Positions 10,443-23,578 are shown, counted from the first letter of the stretch. The stretch is DNA of 64,000 nt from Coprinopsis marcescibilis (GCA_004369085.1 ML210151.1:31411-95410); one strand, 5' to 3'. Notes: a model not told the origin generated them from the sequence alone. Numbers and translations are program-made.

Positions 10443-12702
10443 GGCGCTCGAGGCTGCAGCAGATGGAACAGCTGCTGCTGACGACGAAGGGGTAACGGCT
10501 GGTGCAGCTGACGACGGTGAAGGGGTCGCTGGAGGAGCAGCCGCTGAGCTGACGACGGGAGGGGCGGCAGCAGACGACGTCACTTGAGGAGCAGCAGAGC
10601 TGGTCTTGTTCTTGCCACCGTTATTCCTGCCACGTCCTGTCTGCGATGCACTGGCAGAAGGAACGGCTGCGGAGGAAGAGGCAGCACCGCCAGCGGAAGG
10701 AACGGCTGCGGAAGGAGCGGCTGCTGAGGAGGCAGCACCGCTGGTAGCTGGGGCAGATACGATGGCAGAACCAGAGACGGACGCGCTACCGGTGACACTG
10801 GCAGATGGGACTGCGGAGGGGGTCACGGAAACAGCGGCAGACTCAGTGACGGAGACGGATGCGCTCGGTGAAACGGACGCCGACTCGGACACAGATGCGC
10901 TAGGGGCGACGGAGCTGGGTGCACCAACATTGGCACCATTCTCAAGCTGACCACTCGCGTTGACAGTGAACTAACGAACGGAAAGAAATCAGCATACGGT
11001 GAAATAGCGTTCAAAGATATATTCCAGAAATACTCACGTAGACAGCATCGTCGAGGTGACCGTGTTGAGCGACGGGGACGATGACGGGCTGATGGTTAGC
11101 AGCGGAGTTGATCGAGGACAAGCGGTAAGCACCGGCGGGGAGACCGTCAGTGACATCTGCGGTAAGGATTCCGTTGTTGGCAACACCGTTGAGACCCTTG
11201 AAGAAAGCGAAGCGGCGGGGATCAGTAGGCGTAGTTTGCCCAATGGAGTCGAGAAGTTCAATAACAACGTGGGAGTGACCCTGGATGACGCCCTGGCCGT
11301 TCAATTGCTGAGGAGCAGCAAAGTAGTTGGCTGCAGCGTTGGTGAAGAAGCCAGTCTGCAAGTTCTGGATAGCCATCTGGATGGTGAAGGCAGTGCCGGC
11401 GCGGACGACGCCAAAGTTCTGTGGGAAGACGAACTTGGAGGATGGCATCCTGTCGGTGCTGGGGATGGCTCCGATGGGGACAGGGTTGCATGAGCCCTCT
11501 CGGATTTGCTTTCCGTCAGTAATCTGCAGTTGGGGAACAGTGAGGCAGAAGTTGATGAAGTTGTTGGTGGATGTCAACGATCTGACTTGACCGGCGGCAG
11601 GTACGTCTTGACCATCATTGGCAAAGCCGGCAGCGATCACTGCTGGGTTGAGAGCTAGGAAAACGCGGACGTTGGTCAAATGTCCTCCTGTGATATTGGC
11701 TAGGCTTACTGAGCGATGTCTGGGGGTCTCCGTTGTTGTTGTTTCCGTTGTTGTTGTTGCCATTGTTGTTATTGCCGTTGTTGTTATTGCCATTGTTGTT
11801 ATTGCCATTGCCGTTGTTATTGCCAGGCGCCTGCGTCACGTTAGGGGCTAGTAAACTACGGTCAACAGAGTGCGCGATGGATGTGTGCGATAAACTCACC
11901 CTGAACACTAGTCGACGATGCTTGACCGTTGTTTCCTGACAAAGGGGTCAATGCGATTCGCCAATACATCCCATCTGTGCTCACCATTGCCATTGCCATT
12001 ACCATTACCATTGCCGTTGTTGTTGTTGACGGTGGTGGCGACAGGTCTTGCGGTGGTAGACGCCTTCGCGCTGGTGTTAGCCTTGGTGCTCGTTGGCTTA
12101 TTGTTGTTGTTCCCATTGCCATTGCCATTGCCGTTGTTGTTGTTGACGGTGGTGGCGACAGGCCTTGCGGTGGTAGACGCCTTCGCGCTGGTGTTAGCCT
12201 TGGTGCTCGTTGGCCTGTTGTTGTTGTTGTTGTTCCCATTGCCGTTGTTGTTGTTCACCGTGGTGGCGACAGGTCTAGCGGTGGTGGACGCCTTCGCGCT
12301 GGTGTTGGCCTTGCTGGTCGTCACTGGCTTCGCGGTGTTGTTGTTCCCGTTACCGTTATTGTTTCCGGCATTGTTGTTGATGGCTAATATTGAGTAAATT
12401 AGCTATAAGTACGATAATCGCAAGCCGAGCTCTGTACGCACTTGTCACTGCCGGAGGAGCAGCAGTCGGACTTGCACCTGCATTTACGGTAACAGTCACT
12501 GTCTGCACAATGGTAGTTGGTGCCTAGATCCGCGGTCAATACGGCTGATCAAGGCGCTGCGTTTGCACAGCCTACTACTCACCTGACAGTTCTTGTTGAG
12601 GTTGTTCCCGAATTGGCCAAACTGGCCAAATTGCTTGAAAGGAACGGCCTCAACAGTGAGGGCGAGCGAGAAAAGAGCGAGAATGATGTGCTTGGAGAAC
12701 AT
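10248..12702 (-). CDS. Modular secreted Asn-rich/Ala-Ser-rich protein with conserved basidiomycete extracellular domain
   Basis: About 720 residues. ATG at 12700-12702 opens a signal peptide (MFSKHIILALFSLALTVEA). Next are Q-F-G repeats, then three ~38-residue tandem units (STKANTSAKASTTARPVATTV followed by an NNNNGNGN run). A second array of GNNNN pentapeptides follows, then a folded domain of ~210 residues (LNPAVIAAGFANDGQDV ... FTIQMAIQNLQTGFF ... GHSHVVIELLD ... AYRLSSINSAANHQPV). The tail is Ser/Ala/Val/Pro-rich with a 22-Asn run, ending RGRFQRDRD. The folded part matches a domain I recall as common in secreted Agaricomycete proteins of unknown function. There is no GPI tail. Introns mostly fall at module borders. 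A cell-wall or matrix role is inferred only. The stop is at 10248-10250. Confidence 0.75.
10376..10443 (+). repeat. Trinucleotide microsatellite (TGT)n / (AAC)n coding poly-Asn
   Basis: About 22 uninterrupted GTT-type units. On the minus strand they are read as AAC and give a run of ~22 Asn near the C-terminus of the secreted protein. All units use the same codon, so the tract is young and prone to length change. Confidence 0.95.
11729..11818 (-). repeat. 15-bp tandem repeat coding GNNNN pentapeptides
   Basis: About five to six near-identical 15-base units coding G-N-N-N-N, with GGC/GGA and AAC/AAT differences. They sit immediately before the folded domain of the secreted Asn-rich protein. 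Confidence 0.85.
11995..12330 (-). repeat. Three tandem ~114-bp coding repeats
   Basis: Three copies of a unit coding TSTKANTSAKASTTARPVAT plus TV, each followed by an NNNNG(NG)n spacer of different length. Copies are nearly identical at the DNA level (for example GACGGTGGTGGCGACAGG in two of them). Recent duplication or gene-conversion homogenisation is likely. Confidence 0.9.
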
Positions 12703-14647
12703 TTCGAAGAATTAAAGGAGCTGAACAGAAAAACAATGAATGCGATCCTTAATGAATGGAGCTGCGTTGAGGGCTTGGGACTGTCAAAGTTCTTCAGAGC
12801 CAAAGAAAATAAAACGACACCAGTGCCGGGCGTTCGTAGTCGTTGGCGCACTAGGCGTCGGCCACAGGCAGGAAAACTGGGAAGAAGGGGGAAATGAACG
12901 TCGAAGGGAGAAAAAGTGGACCCTGGGATGAACAATCTCCGTCCTTTATAAGCCCTGTCAACCAAATCAGGCCCATCAGCCTTATTAACATCTCGCCAAC
13001 ATGCCCGTTGTCAAGCATCCAAATCACCCCGGCCCTGCTACAATGCACACACCGGAACGTCTTTGTCCTTGTTCTGCGCCAATTACACCATCTCTAGCCG
13101 ATGAATGGCTGCGTACATGAACCAGGAAGCGTCTGCTTCACTCGGCTTGAGCTGGACACACCTGGATCTGTTGACAGTCTGCATAAGATCCAAGAATATG
13201 GGCCATGGGTGCCATCTTTTCCGTTTGATGTGTTCCGGGCTTCGTAATCGCTGAAACTGGCGTTCAACCCATTTCATACCAGGAGATTGGTTCTGACCGA
13301 AAGACACACGAGGCATCTGGGCGCTGCCTCTGACTGCTCGAGGTGGTCATACCGGCTGACCTGCGACTCCGTAAGTAGGAGTGAGCTCCAAAGAGGAATG
13401 GAACAAGGGGGTGGCTGAATGGAATGATCCGGGCGTCTACCCCAAATTACACAGTCCGCCGCGAACGAGCAATAAATGTCGATCGAGACGATATACATTC
13501 CCCAGTGAGTAAAAAAATTGCTAGGCTACATTATTTCTATCGCTTAACTCGAGCGGCAGTACAATACGCAACAGCATTACGGAATTCAGAACGCACATCT
13601 CCTCCTGGTTCCTTCCAATCCGCTTATTGCAACCCTAGCATACGCTTGGTTACCTCGTCGTTACAGCCTAGCTAAGAGCTCATTTCGCAGCGTTTAACCA
13701 TGGGATACTTTTCGAGTTACCCTACAACCACCATATGTTCTCAAGCATCGGACGCCGGACCCCGTTACCAGACGTCATACAAGAGAAGCATCAGGCCACG
13801 CAAGCTCGAAGAGCACTAAATTCCCCGGCTCAAGCCTCACCATAGCTAAAGCCTCAGCCCCGCCGCGCTCCGAGCCAAGAGTTGGTTTCCACTACAACCT
13901 TTCGGACTCGGTTTTGTGTGCATAACAACGGTTGGTGGGGCTCTGGGCTAGGCCTACAGCAAGGGTGTGTTCGGCACGCACACCTCAGTTCCATCCAACA
14001 TCGAGTCTCCTATCATAACCTTGAGTTTTGCAGGATTCAAAACGGAAGTTGGCGGATGGTATCTAAAAATGACCTTCCATCAACGTAATGTTGGAGCGTT
14101 GTGTTGATAGTCGTGATAGTTGTTGGGTTGCCCGTTGCTTGTCGCTCATACGAAAATCTCTCGTCGTGGAGTGAGGTACATTGTAATGAATGATTAACTA
14201 TCATTACATAGTTTTGACTGACCTGAACCCTGTGCGATGATCATGGTTAATAGATGTCTTCCGTTGGGTCATCCTTCTTGATCCTTGACGTATGCAGCGA
14301 CGGTTGGTTGTCACAATGAACAAAATGTTCCTAGTAGTCACGATAGCAGTGCGCTTCCAAAGATACATCTTACAGTGTACTGCAGGCTTTCTCAACCAAC
14401 GCGGGTAAAACTTGTACCTTTCCGTATTAATTCCCACCATGCGAAGGGTACGAGGAGGAGGAAGGCCGTGCAACCCGAGATAGGGGCTGGTCACTGCCAC
14501 CATTGTCCCGGCCCGCTCAGTCCCACAGGTTTAGCTAAGCAATTTTTTGGGATCGTGCACGGACCCCGCGCAAATGTTCCCAGTCGAAGCTCGGCCAACT
14601 TTCAAACGCATATCCCATCCCTCCAACCCAAAACTCAGGACTTCGCG
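12703..14647. other. Intergenic, divergent promoters, nothing recognised
   Basis: About 1.9 kb between the Asn-rich gene (minus) and NOC2 (plus). It contains only unrelated short frames. I see no protein family motif, tRNA or repeat. Confidence 0.5.
12945..12951 (-). promoter_or_regulatory. TATA-like box of the Asn-rich gene
   Basis: CTTTATA on the plus strand reads TATAAAG on the minus strand, 243 bases before the ATG at 12702. It would imply a ~210-base leader. Sequence match only. Confidence 0.3.
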
Positions 14648-17505
14648 ATGGGCAAGAAGGCGACAAAAGCAACCCGCAAGTTTGCATCGAGTGGTCAACT
14701 CAAGAAGACCATCCAGGCGCGACACAAGCATCAACAGGCGAAAAAGAAGCTTGAGAAGAGGAGAGGACAGGCGGGCAAGAGGGCAAAGGGTATTGATGTG
14801 GATGGCGATAAGGAACAGCTCGATGAGGACGCTGAGGATGACGGTGAGGCTCCCAAGAAGTGCGTATACTCGTGCACAAATCTCGGAAGAAAATATAGTT
14901 GACTTTGGTACAGGAAGGGACGTATGACCGTCGATGACATCCTCAACGCCGACTTTTTGGCTGCCAGTGGCGACGAGGAGGCGGAAGACGATGACGAAGA
15001 GGTATGCTTCTTTTCTTGTGGTAAGAGTACCACTAATCTTGGATAGGGCTTGTCGGACGATGGTATGTCTGACGAAGACGACGACGACGACAATGCATCT
15101 TTCGCGTCTGTTGACGAATTGGAAGATGGTATGCATACTTGCTAGCCCACTAAAAGCATCTCTAACACGTTCACGCACCTCCTCTCAGAAGATGATGGCA
15201 AACAGCACTTGTTCGAACTCTCCAAACTTGCCGAAAAGGACCCCGAATTCTTCAAATATCTACAGGAGAACGACAAGGAACTGTTAAACTTCAAGGCAGA
15301 AGCCATGGCTGACTCTGACTCGGACGACGATCTTGACATGGACGAAGGCGAAGATGACGTCGAGATGGGCGAAGAGGATCGCGTTCCGACCCTGACCAAG
15401 GAGATTCTCCAGAAATGGCAGAAAGCTTTGCTCGAGGTGCGTTTTTTTCGTCCTCTGGCGCTGCGCACTTTGTTGAAATATTCATCGCACAGCACCGCTC
15501 ATTACGCGCCTTGCGAAGATTGCTGGTTGCGTTCAGATCTGCTGCACATATGAACGAGGACGACCAGGTGGTTGCATGGTCGATCGACAGTCCCATAGGT
15601 ACGCACGCCTCTTTCAGCTCTGGATAGAGACTAACGACTCTTTCAGTATACAACAAACTCGTCGTCACGTCCTTGAGGTATACCCCAATCATTTTGGAAC
15701 ACCACGTTCCTTATAAAACTCAGGCAAATGGCAAATTGTATGTGCTTGTCCCCTGCCAAAAGTCTGCGTCCCAACTCACAAAACGCAGCAAACCACCAAC
15801 ACAGACCCGGAAGCTCAAGGGCCTTCAAAAACTCATCCTGTCCTTCTTCAACAACATCATTCACCTTCTCGACCAGCTGACCGACAGCGACATGATTGCC
15901 CTCGCCCTAGGTGAAAGTGCCAAACTGATCCCTTACATCATATCCAGTCGCAAAACCGTCAAACAGTATCTCAAGGTGAATTAAACCCCAAATCTGTACG
16001 AGACCAACGAGATGCTCACCCCAGAATGCAGAACTGCTTGGACTTGTGGGCAAGCGGAAAAGACAATGTCCGGATTGCAGCGATACTCGCCGTGAGGAGG
16101 ATGGCTTCATCTCCGGACGAAGCTGTCATGGACACCATTTTGAAGGTGCGAATTTGTACTTTGAATTGAACCCCCGTTCCCCTCTTTCCTTCTTCTGCAC
16201 ATCACATTGAATCACATCTGACAACAACCCCCCGATTCTCCAGTCGACGTACCTTACCCTCGTCCGATCGTGCAAATCAACGAGCGTACACACATTGCCC
16301 TCAATCAACTTGATGAAAAACTCTGCATCGGAGCTCTTCTGCATCAACCATGGAATTTCCTATCAACACGCATTTGGGTACATTCGCCAGCTTGCTATCC
16401 ACTTGCGGAATAGCACCAAGATCAAGACCAAGGTCAGATTATTTACTTCAAGTTGTGTCGAATGTCCTATCCCGTGGGGAAGTCATAGATCTGATCGGAG
16501 CACTGAGCCTACCTTCTTTTGATGATATCTAGGAAGCCTATAAACAAGTGTACAACTGGCAATTCGCGCATTGCATCGATTTCTGGTCGATGGTACTTGC
16601 CAAGGCTTGCGACACCAAGGCAGAGGCGGAAGCAGGAAAAGAGAGCGAACTCCGACCTCTCATCTACCCCCTCGTCCAGGTCTCGCTTGGTGCCGTCAAG
16701 TGAGTCACCTTCGCAACCTGTGCTTGAAAATGTCAAATTGAATGAATACTGATGGATGTGCGTATAGGTTGGTCCCCCATGGACGTTCACATCCCTTCCA
16801 CCTTCACATTCTCCGCTCCTTGTTGCATCTCACGAGGCACACGGGAACATATGTCCCTCTTTCAACGTACCTCGTTCCCATCTTGGCCGCGTCACTCGCG
16901 CCAACTTCCCGGCCAAAGCCGTCTTCCCTCAAGCCGATGGACTTTGACACAACGATCCGCGTTCCCCAGCAATACGTCAAGACACGTGTTTATGTCGAAG
17001 GGTTGGTGGAGGAGGCCATATTCTTGCTTGCAGAGTGGCTCTCGAGCTCTCCTGTACACGGGAGCATCGCCTTCCCCGAGGTCACTGTCCCGATCGTGGT
17101 CGCCCTGCGCAAGAGCCTGAAAGCGTCGACCAAACTGGGCTCGAGCAAGGACCAGAGCTCGCTCAAGACGCTGCTCGAACGCGTAGACGATAGCTGCAAA
17201 TGGATCGATCAGCGGCGGAAGAACGTCAGCTTTGCGCCCGGGAAACTGTCAGAAGTGACAGAATGGGAACGGGAGCTGCGATCTCAGCTGGAGAGCGCAC
17301 CCTTGAGCAAGTACCTTAAGGTACAGCAGAAATCGCGGGAAGCTCGTCGGAGACTGTTGCAAAAGGTGAGAGTTACATTTTGGTTCTTGTGTGGAGCGAT
17401 CGATCACACTTTGTGGTGTGTGGGCTTTGTGAAGAGAGTGTACTGATGATGGTTTTGTGATACTAGGCTCGGGAGGGTGAAGACGAGATTTTGGAAGAAG
17501 ATTGA
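14648..17505 (+). CDS. NOC2: Nucleolar complex protein 2 (Noc2), ribosome assembly
   Basis: About 710 residues from roughly a dozen exons. ATG 14648 begins [20 protein letters not shown], a basic nucleolar-type tail with [10 protein letters not shown], followed by acidic runs (~60-140). The conserved Noc2 core follows: [10 protein letters not shown], then [86 protein letters not shown] and [20 protein letters not shown]. Later come [24 protein letters not shown] and a C-terminus ending [10 protein letters not shown] (TGA 17503-17505). In yeast Noc2 pairs with Mak21/Noc1 and then Noc3 to move pre-60S particles from nucleolus to nucleoplasm. Length and motif order fit a full-length orthologue. 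Confidence 0.95.
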
Positions 17506-20365
17506 TTGCGGGGTGGTGCATCCGAACGGGATTGGATGGATGGCATGTTCCGAGGTTCTGACTGTTGATTGAGCCCGGACGTGGTCATTCGGAAGATGTA
17601 TTGAATAAAAGGACAGGTAAAACCAGATTACAGGTTGCACCTTGCTGTCCATATTATCGTAGTGGATTTAATCAGATCAATTGCGTTTTTCCTGCTTCGA
17701 CATGGCTCCACGGACCAGGCCTTGACTTGCGAGAACATCGGGAATTCGGAACGTCGTATGGACACAGGTATTTTGTTGTTTCGGAGAGGGATAGAGTTCA
17801 CGGGATCGCCGAATCTCGCTCTGGAACCGAATCAATCTCATTGGGCGATACCCACCCCAACACCTGGAGGATTGCAAAGGTCGGGAGAGCATCCGTTTTC
17901 CAGGTACAGTCCGAACCGATATGACAGGATTCCGAAGGTGATTTGACAGCAAAACGAGGGTTCTGACGCAAAAGATGTATATTGCGGAACCCGGTGTTAC
18001 CAGATCCCAAAAAATACTTTCCACCAAGGTCTACCGATACCCTGCTGGCTCTTGTTGTATCCTTCAAGAATCCGTTCGTAGTAATGGGGCATGGACGGCG
18101 GATGCAGCATTTTGTCTGAAAGGGGGTGCTGGAGGGTCATATGTCAGGAAACCCCTTATCTTGGGTTGCAGAGAAAGGTTCGCGGGAGATGGCTTACAGA
18201 TTTTTTGACCTCGTTGTTCTGCAACGCACGTGCAGCATGTACTGTCTGCGGTGTCAACCTGGGATGCTGGGCCAGTGACTTGAGGAAACTGGAGAGCTGG
18301 AGATTCGGCCGAAATGGGTCCCGGACCCAAGCTTCTGCGATTATTCCCAGCTTTTGCGCGAGTTTACTGGTTGGTGCTGCCATTATGTGAGGCTTTTAGT
18401 CCTAGTGCGGATGGATATCGCCCAGGAATTGAGTGGAATAGGTCAAGGAATGAAGTCCTACGCGATCATGCGTGATGACGGTGACGCGAATATCTACACT
18501 CCGCTTCAATATCCAATCTCCGACATACACGAACAGGCGGCTAATTTTGGGACCGTTTCAACCTTCATGACGAACGGTGACAGGGCTTCTAGTTCTGTGA
18601 CATCATATGGCTCTGTCTGGGTTCTCTGCTTCTCTCTAGATAACTCATCATCTGGATTTCAAGTCGGCTCTCCTGACGGCTGCTTTTCGAATCCAAGTCC
18701 AAGAGCTTGAATCTACATGATCAGAAGCAGCCTGCGGCGTCTGCAAACTCCTCGAGGAGTAGCCGAACATAAGCCACAGAAGTCTCGTGCTCAGAACCGC
18801 AGAACCCAAGGGAACGGGTTTCTTCCTTCTGGCGAGGCGATCCCCTGAACTTTCCAGAATTAAAAGTGAGCAAATTAAACAATCTTCTACATACGCACTC
18901 CCATCCCACCCAAGTGAAACCAAGTCACCCCGGTACGACCCTCATGCTGGTGAATCACAAGTCACATCCGATACCAGATACAACAGCAATGTTCGACAAC
19001 AGGTCATGTCCCTTCTATCTCTTGTCTTGGCGAGCGACAACGATCTTAACCCTTCTGGCGGGCATTCTCTGACCGTCCCGGTTTCCTGGTCCTTGAATCT
19101 GCACTGGTACCAAACCAGGAACCGCACGGAGCGAATAATATTGCCAACACAGTTCATGGGGAATCCCCTATGGCAGCCAGATGCGGTACTCGGATGTAAA
19201 CTGCTTCTATCAGTGAGGCCATTGTGGGTGAGGGTGCCATTGGGGTCTGTACAAGCACGGACTTATGGATCTGACCTGACTCTCCTTGGATCTTACGTAG
19301 GCCTCAGTTACTCAGCGCCTCTATTCTCGATAGCATCGGGCTATGTAGGACTATCTATAATTCCACCTGTCGCGATTTTTGGACGGACGTTAGGCCAAGG
19401 TGTGAACACTTTTTATGGCCTTTGCTGATTTATCGGTGATTTATCAACTGGAGGTTTTCAACACCGCGCTTCTTTCTCCCATTCTCGAGTCTCATGAGCC
19501 TTGGAAGCTTGGACTTGAACAGAAATCTCAATTCGACTTGTGATCTGGATCCCTACGTCCCCTGCCAGTGAGTGGTGGCGCTATGAACGTTTGCTTCAGA
19601 GCCAGACGGAGATACAGGGATTGTGGCGTTTAGAAATCTCGCCAATGAGCGAATTTTCCAGCTGGTAACCTTCAATCGATCATGAGGGCTATTGAAAGGT
19701 GAAATTGGTCACACAGGACGTTCACCCCTATTCATAGCAAGATCCCCATGGAATCTTAGGAAGTTCGAAACCTCATCGTTCGAACCGAATTGAATCTCAC
19801 TGCAAAACTACCATACTATAACATACGCGGTGCTTCCCTTTTCAACCTTGGTAAGTGCAGATCTTGTCTCTCACTACACTTGTATTAGTCTAGCAGGCTG
19901 CTGCAGACTTACTGAGTGCGTGAAGTCCGTTTATTCAAGCCAACGACAACCCGCCCCACTCTTTTCAAAGACTTGAAATTCCATTTTTTTTATCTGCGCA
20001 ATTATTCACCTTACCCCGGGTAGTGTCCTACTTTTTAACAGCTTGAAGATACCGCCGCACGATTGAGCCAACTTGCTCTTCAAATTCTGTCGCTTGCGAA
20101 TAATTGAGAGTATTATTCCATCCACCTATTGGGTACAAAGATCGGAACCATCGGGCGCGAAACTGAACAAAGTTCCTCCTTGAGACAACTTAATGGGTCC
20201 GAGTCCGGCACGCAAGCACAGCTTTCAGGGGATTGCTGATGTTAGCGCCCAAACCTCGTGTGCGCTGGCATGCCCTTTTCGGAACTACCTGCGGAGTGCC
20301 ACAGGCAGCTTGCTGTCACCGCAGTCGACTGTTACACGACTCTTTCTCTGTAACCAATTCTCAAC
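17506..20365. other. 2.9-kb region without recognised gene
   Basis: The longest empty stretch in the window. The longest plus-strand frame is 213 codons at 18787-19428. It has no recognisable domain, signal or splice pattern, and its composition resembles the other frames around it. Shorter frames occur on both strands. It could hold a non-coding RNA, an unrecognised small gene or decayed DNA. I cannot support a call. Confidence 0.5.
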
Positions 20366-23300
20366 ATGAGCTGCTGTGGCGAAGACAAGGACGGAAGCAA
20401 CCAGGTCAAGAATCGGGACGTCGCTCAGCCCTATGGGGTCGTGATGAACCAGCCGACAGGGGTTCAGGGCATGGAGAAGCCATTTCCACAACACACTGGG
20501 CAGGGAGGGTATCAACCACCGCCGCTTCAGACACCAGCCGCCACGTATGCACCAGGGAGCGTGAATGGGTTTGGCCAAAACCCGAACCAACCTCCTTGGG
20601 GTCAAACCACGTCTCCTCAGCCAACTTTGCAGCATTCTCAGCACACTGGATACTCAGTACATGGACAACCAGGGTTCGACCCAATAACTGGGATTGCAAG
20701 ACCTCCGTCTGCTTTCAATCCCTCAGCGCCCAGCAATCCAATGTCGTCGAGCCCACCGCCCATGCCGCAAGTACAAAACATAGCGCAGGCACAAGACGAG
20801 GGAAGGATGTCGGTCTCCATCGATTTCGGTGAGTACTCAGATGTTCTTATCGGAGACACCACCCGCTCACACAGCGCCCATTAGGTACGACGTTCTCTGG
20901 TGTTGTAAGTCCATTATCGTACGGACATGGCGCGTTCACGGTCTGACCTCACCTCACAGGCGTATGGCTCGTCCCGTATCGCCGGTGGCCAAGTACAACA
21001 AATCCTGAATTGGCCAGGTTCTTTCGAAACTTTCCGAAAGGTGTTTTGAATTTTACAGATATGAAGCAATTAGAACTGATCGGAGGTTAAGATTCCAACG
21101 TGTCTACTTTACGACGAAGAAGGTCGTGTACTTGCCTGGGGTTTGGAAGCAAAGAACGCGAGCCCTATGCCCGGGACCTCAAAGTGTGAATGGTTCAAGC
21201 TGTTCTTGGAACCTCATGCTCTCCGGGACGAAAGTGCTATCGATCCGCGGCTCCCTCAAATTCCAGTACGTCCGTTTGTTGTTATCAACACTTCTGATCA
21301 CTCCTAACGAACTTGTCAACAATCCTCAGCGTGGAAAGCGGGCTTTGGATCTCATAATCGACTTTTTAACATGCCTATGGGAATATGCCAAAGATCAAAT
21401 AACTCGAGACCTCGGAACAGTGGCTGATCTTAGTACGTCCTGCGAATTATCCGTCGTTTTTCCGTGACTTTGTCTTTTCGCTGACCGACCCTTCCTATAG
21501 ACACCGCCGAAGTATGGCTCACTGTTCCCGCTGCATGGGACGGAAAGGGATGCGAGATCATGAGAGAAGCGGCTATCGCTGCTGGTTTGGTTCAGAGTTC
21601 CAGAGTCGGAGACACAGCATGGAGGGATAGGTTGAAAATCATCACAGAACCCGAAGCCGCCGCAGTCCACTGCGCGAACCTCTCAAATTTGCATCACCTT
21701 AAGCCATCGCAAAACTTTATCGTGTGCGATGCGGGTGGTGGTACTGTCGATCTTGCTGTCTACAAGGTCAGTCTTGTGCCGTTTCCTGCGAGAATTCTGA
21801 TTGACGGAACCTATCTACCTTCTTCCACTTTTGAATAGATTATTGGCCAATTGTCCAGCCTGGAAATTGCAGAGATATGTGCACGGTCTGGGGCTAATTG
21901 TGGTAGTCTATTCCTTGACCTCCGATTCCGGGAACTTGTCAAGGTAATGTATCTTGTGATCCGCCGAGTCGATTCTGTGGCCTCGGATTCTCATGTCCTT
22001 TCACAGACGTTGTTGGCCGATCACCCAGCCCACCTCGATCCTGCTTCTCTCGCGTATTTTAGTGAGTAATAACGGAAGCCCGTCGATCTTCTACGAACTT
22101 ACTGAATCCGGGATAGTGCATTCGTTCAGCGAGACCGACAAGCTGAACTATGCGGGAGTTGAAGATGACGGTTAGCTCCCCCTGTCCTCGGTTGTTGCTT
22201 ACGTTCGCTGAATGGAAGGGCTACAGATATCATGTTCCAGTTCACGTGCTTCAACGTTGAGGACCCCCATGACCCGTCTGTGGGGCTTGAGAACGGACAG
22301 CTCGCAATCCCTGGAATTCTCTTGCGACGGGAGGTCTTCGATCCCGTCATCGATCAGGTTGGGCACATCGTAACTTTCCGAGTTTCCACTCACTGACCTT
22401 ACGTCGTAAATTTCCGCGTAGGTTCTCCAACTCCTCGAGGACCAAATTTCCAAAGTAGATCAAACTATTCATGCTCTGCTTCTCGTGGGAGGTTTCGCTG
22501 GAAGCGAATACCTCAAAAAACGGGTTGAGGTAAGCCCAAGGCGACTTTAAGACGCAGTCGATGGCTAAAGCTAAGTCACACAGGCTCAATTTTCTGCGCG
22601 TGTACGTACTATTGCAAGACCCCCGGACTCCGATACAGCGACACTCCGCGGTGCTGCGCAATATGGCCTGGCAAAGCGAAGCCTCGTTTCCACCGTCATT
22701 GCTCCCCGCTCATACATCATGAAGGTGAGATACCCACAGCCCCATTAAACTTTCTCTGATCTCTGATTGATGACTATATCAGGTCAAGCTTCCTGCCGAG
22801 CAAGAAGACTGGATGAAGAGGCCCGCGTACATCAGAACCAACGACGCTGGTGCTTCTATCTGCGACAACAGGTAAGCCATATATCCACTTTCCGTCATCC
22901 CTGCTGACACGCCGGCGGTTCTGTCACAGGTTGCAATACCTAGTTTCAAAAGGAGCTATCCTCAGAAAAGGGTAATTTCGGCTCCTTGTATTCCATTCCT
23001 CTGGCTGAACGCAGCTATTTCAGGCAACGTTTGACAAACAAGTTCTGGTAAGTTCATGAACGATGATGGACATGTCGATTACATGCAATTAACTGCGGGA
23101 CTCTCAGCAAATTTTCGCAAAACCCATCGGGTACGGGAAGAACCCCATTATATGTTTTGGCTCAAATTAACAGTACATTCTTTCTTTAGATGCCACGTTT
23201 GTGGCGCTGCTTTTCACAAGCGATAACGAAAGGATCATGAGATATACCGACGAAGGAGAACTTCTGGAACTGTGTAACTGGACAGTTGATTTGTCGTCTC

Positions 23301-23578
23301 TCCCCACGTTCCAGCAGAACGCTTCAACCTCCGGAGGTCAAGGATTCTATACTGGTATGTTGGAACCGATGCGATAAGCAAGGAATGAAACGAAGTGCTA
23401 ACATATTGGCACATCCGTAGAATTCGAGTTGGGTCTGGAACTTGACAGTGTGGAGGTACGGGGAATTCTTCTTCACAACGGTCAGGAATGGGGAAGGTTA
23501 GTGTCGTTTTTTTTCACTCACGCCTTTGTTTTCTTCTTACCTCGTTCTTGTAGGGTCACTTTCGATTTCCGCGCTTAA
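20366..23578 (+). CDS. Hsp70-like (HSPA12-type) ATPase-domain protein with MSCCG N-terminus
   Basis: Roughly 700 residues from many exons. ATG 20366 opens MSCCGEDKDG, a Cys pair that could be palmitoylated, then ~140 Pro/Gln/Gly-rich residues. The Hsp70/actin ATPase fold follows. Phosphate-1 is SIDFGTTFSGVAYGSSRI, split by two introns (~20829-20960), followed by QILNWPGSFETFRK. Other landmarks are EVWLTVPAAWDGKG and KIITEPEAAAVHC, and phosphate-2 is FIVCDAGGGTVDLAVYK (~21718-21770). C-terminal blocks are AAQYGLAKRS and GFYTEFELGLELDSVEVRG. The end VTFDFRA (TAA 23576-23578) lacks the EEVD tail and lid of true Hsp70. This architecture is common and multi-copy in basidiomycetes. Substrate unknown. 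Membrane tethering by the CC motif is inference. Confidence 0.88.

Noticed and set aside
10339..10587. Plus-strand frame with a long Leu run at the microsatellite
   Set aside because: It is the antisense reading of the poly-Asn tract. The minus-strand frame has a signal peptide, a conserved domain and introns.
11918..12397. Plus-strand frame of hydrophobic Leu/Val/Pro repeats
   Set aside because: Antisense of the coding tandem repeats of the secreted protein. Hydrophobicity comes from reading Asn/Gly codons backwards.
18787..19428. 213-codon orphan frame called as a gene
   Set aside because: No start context, domain, splice pattern or homology I can see. Listed only as a point to check.
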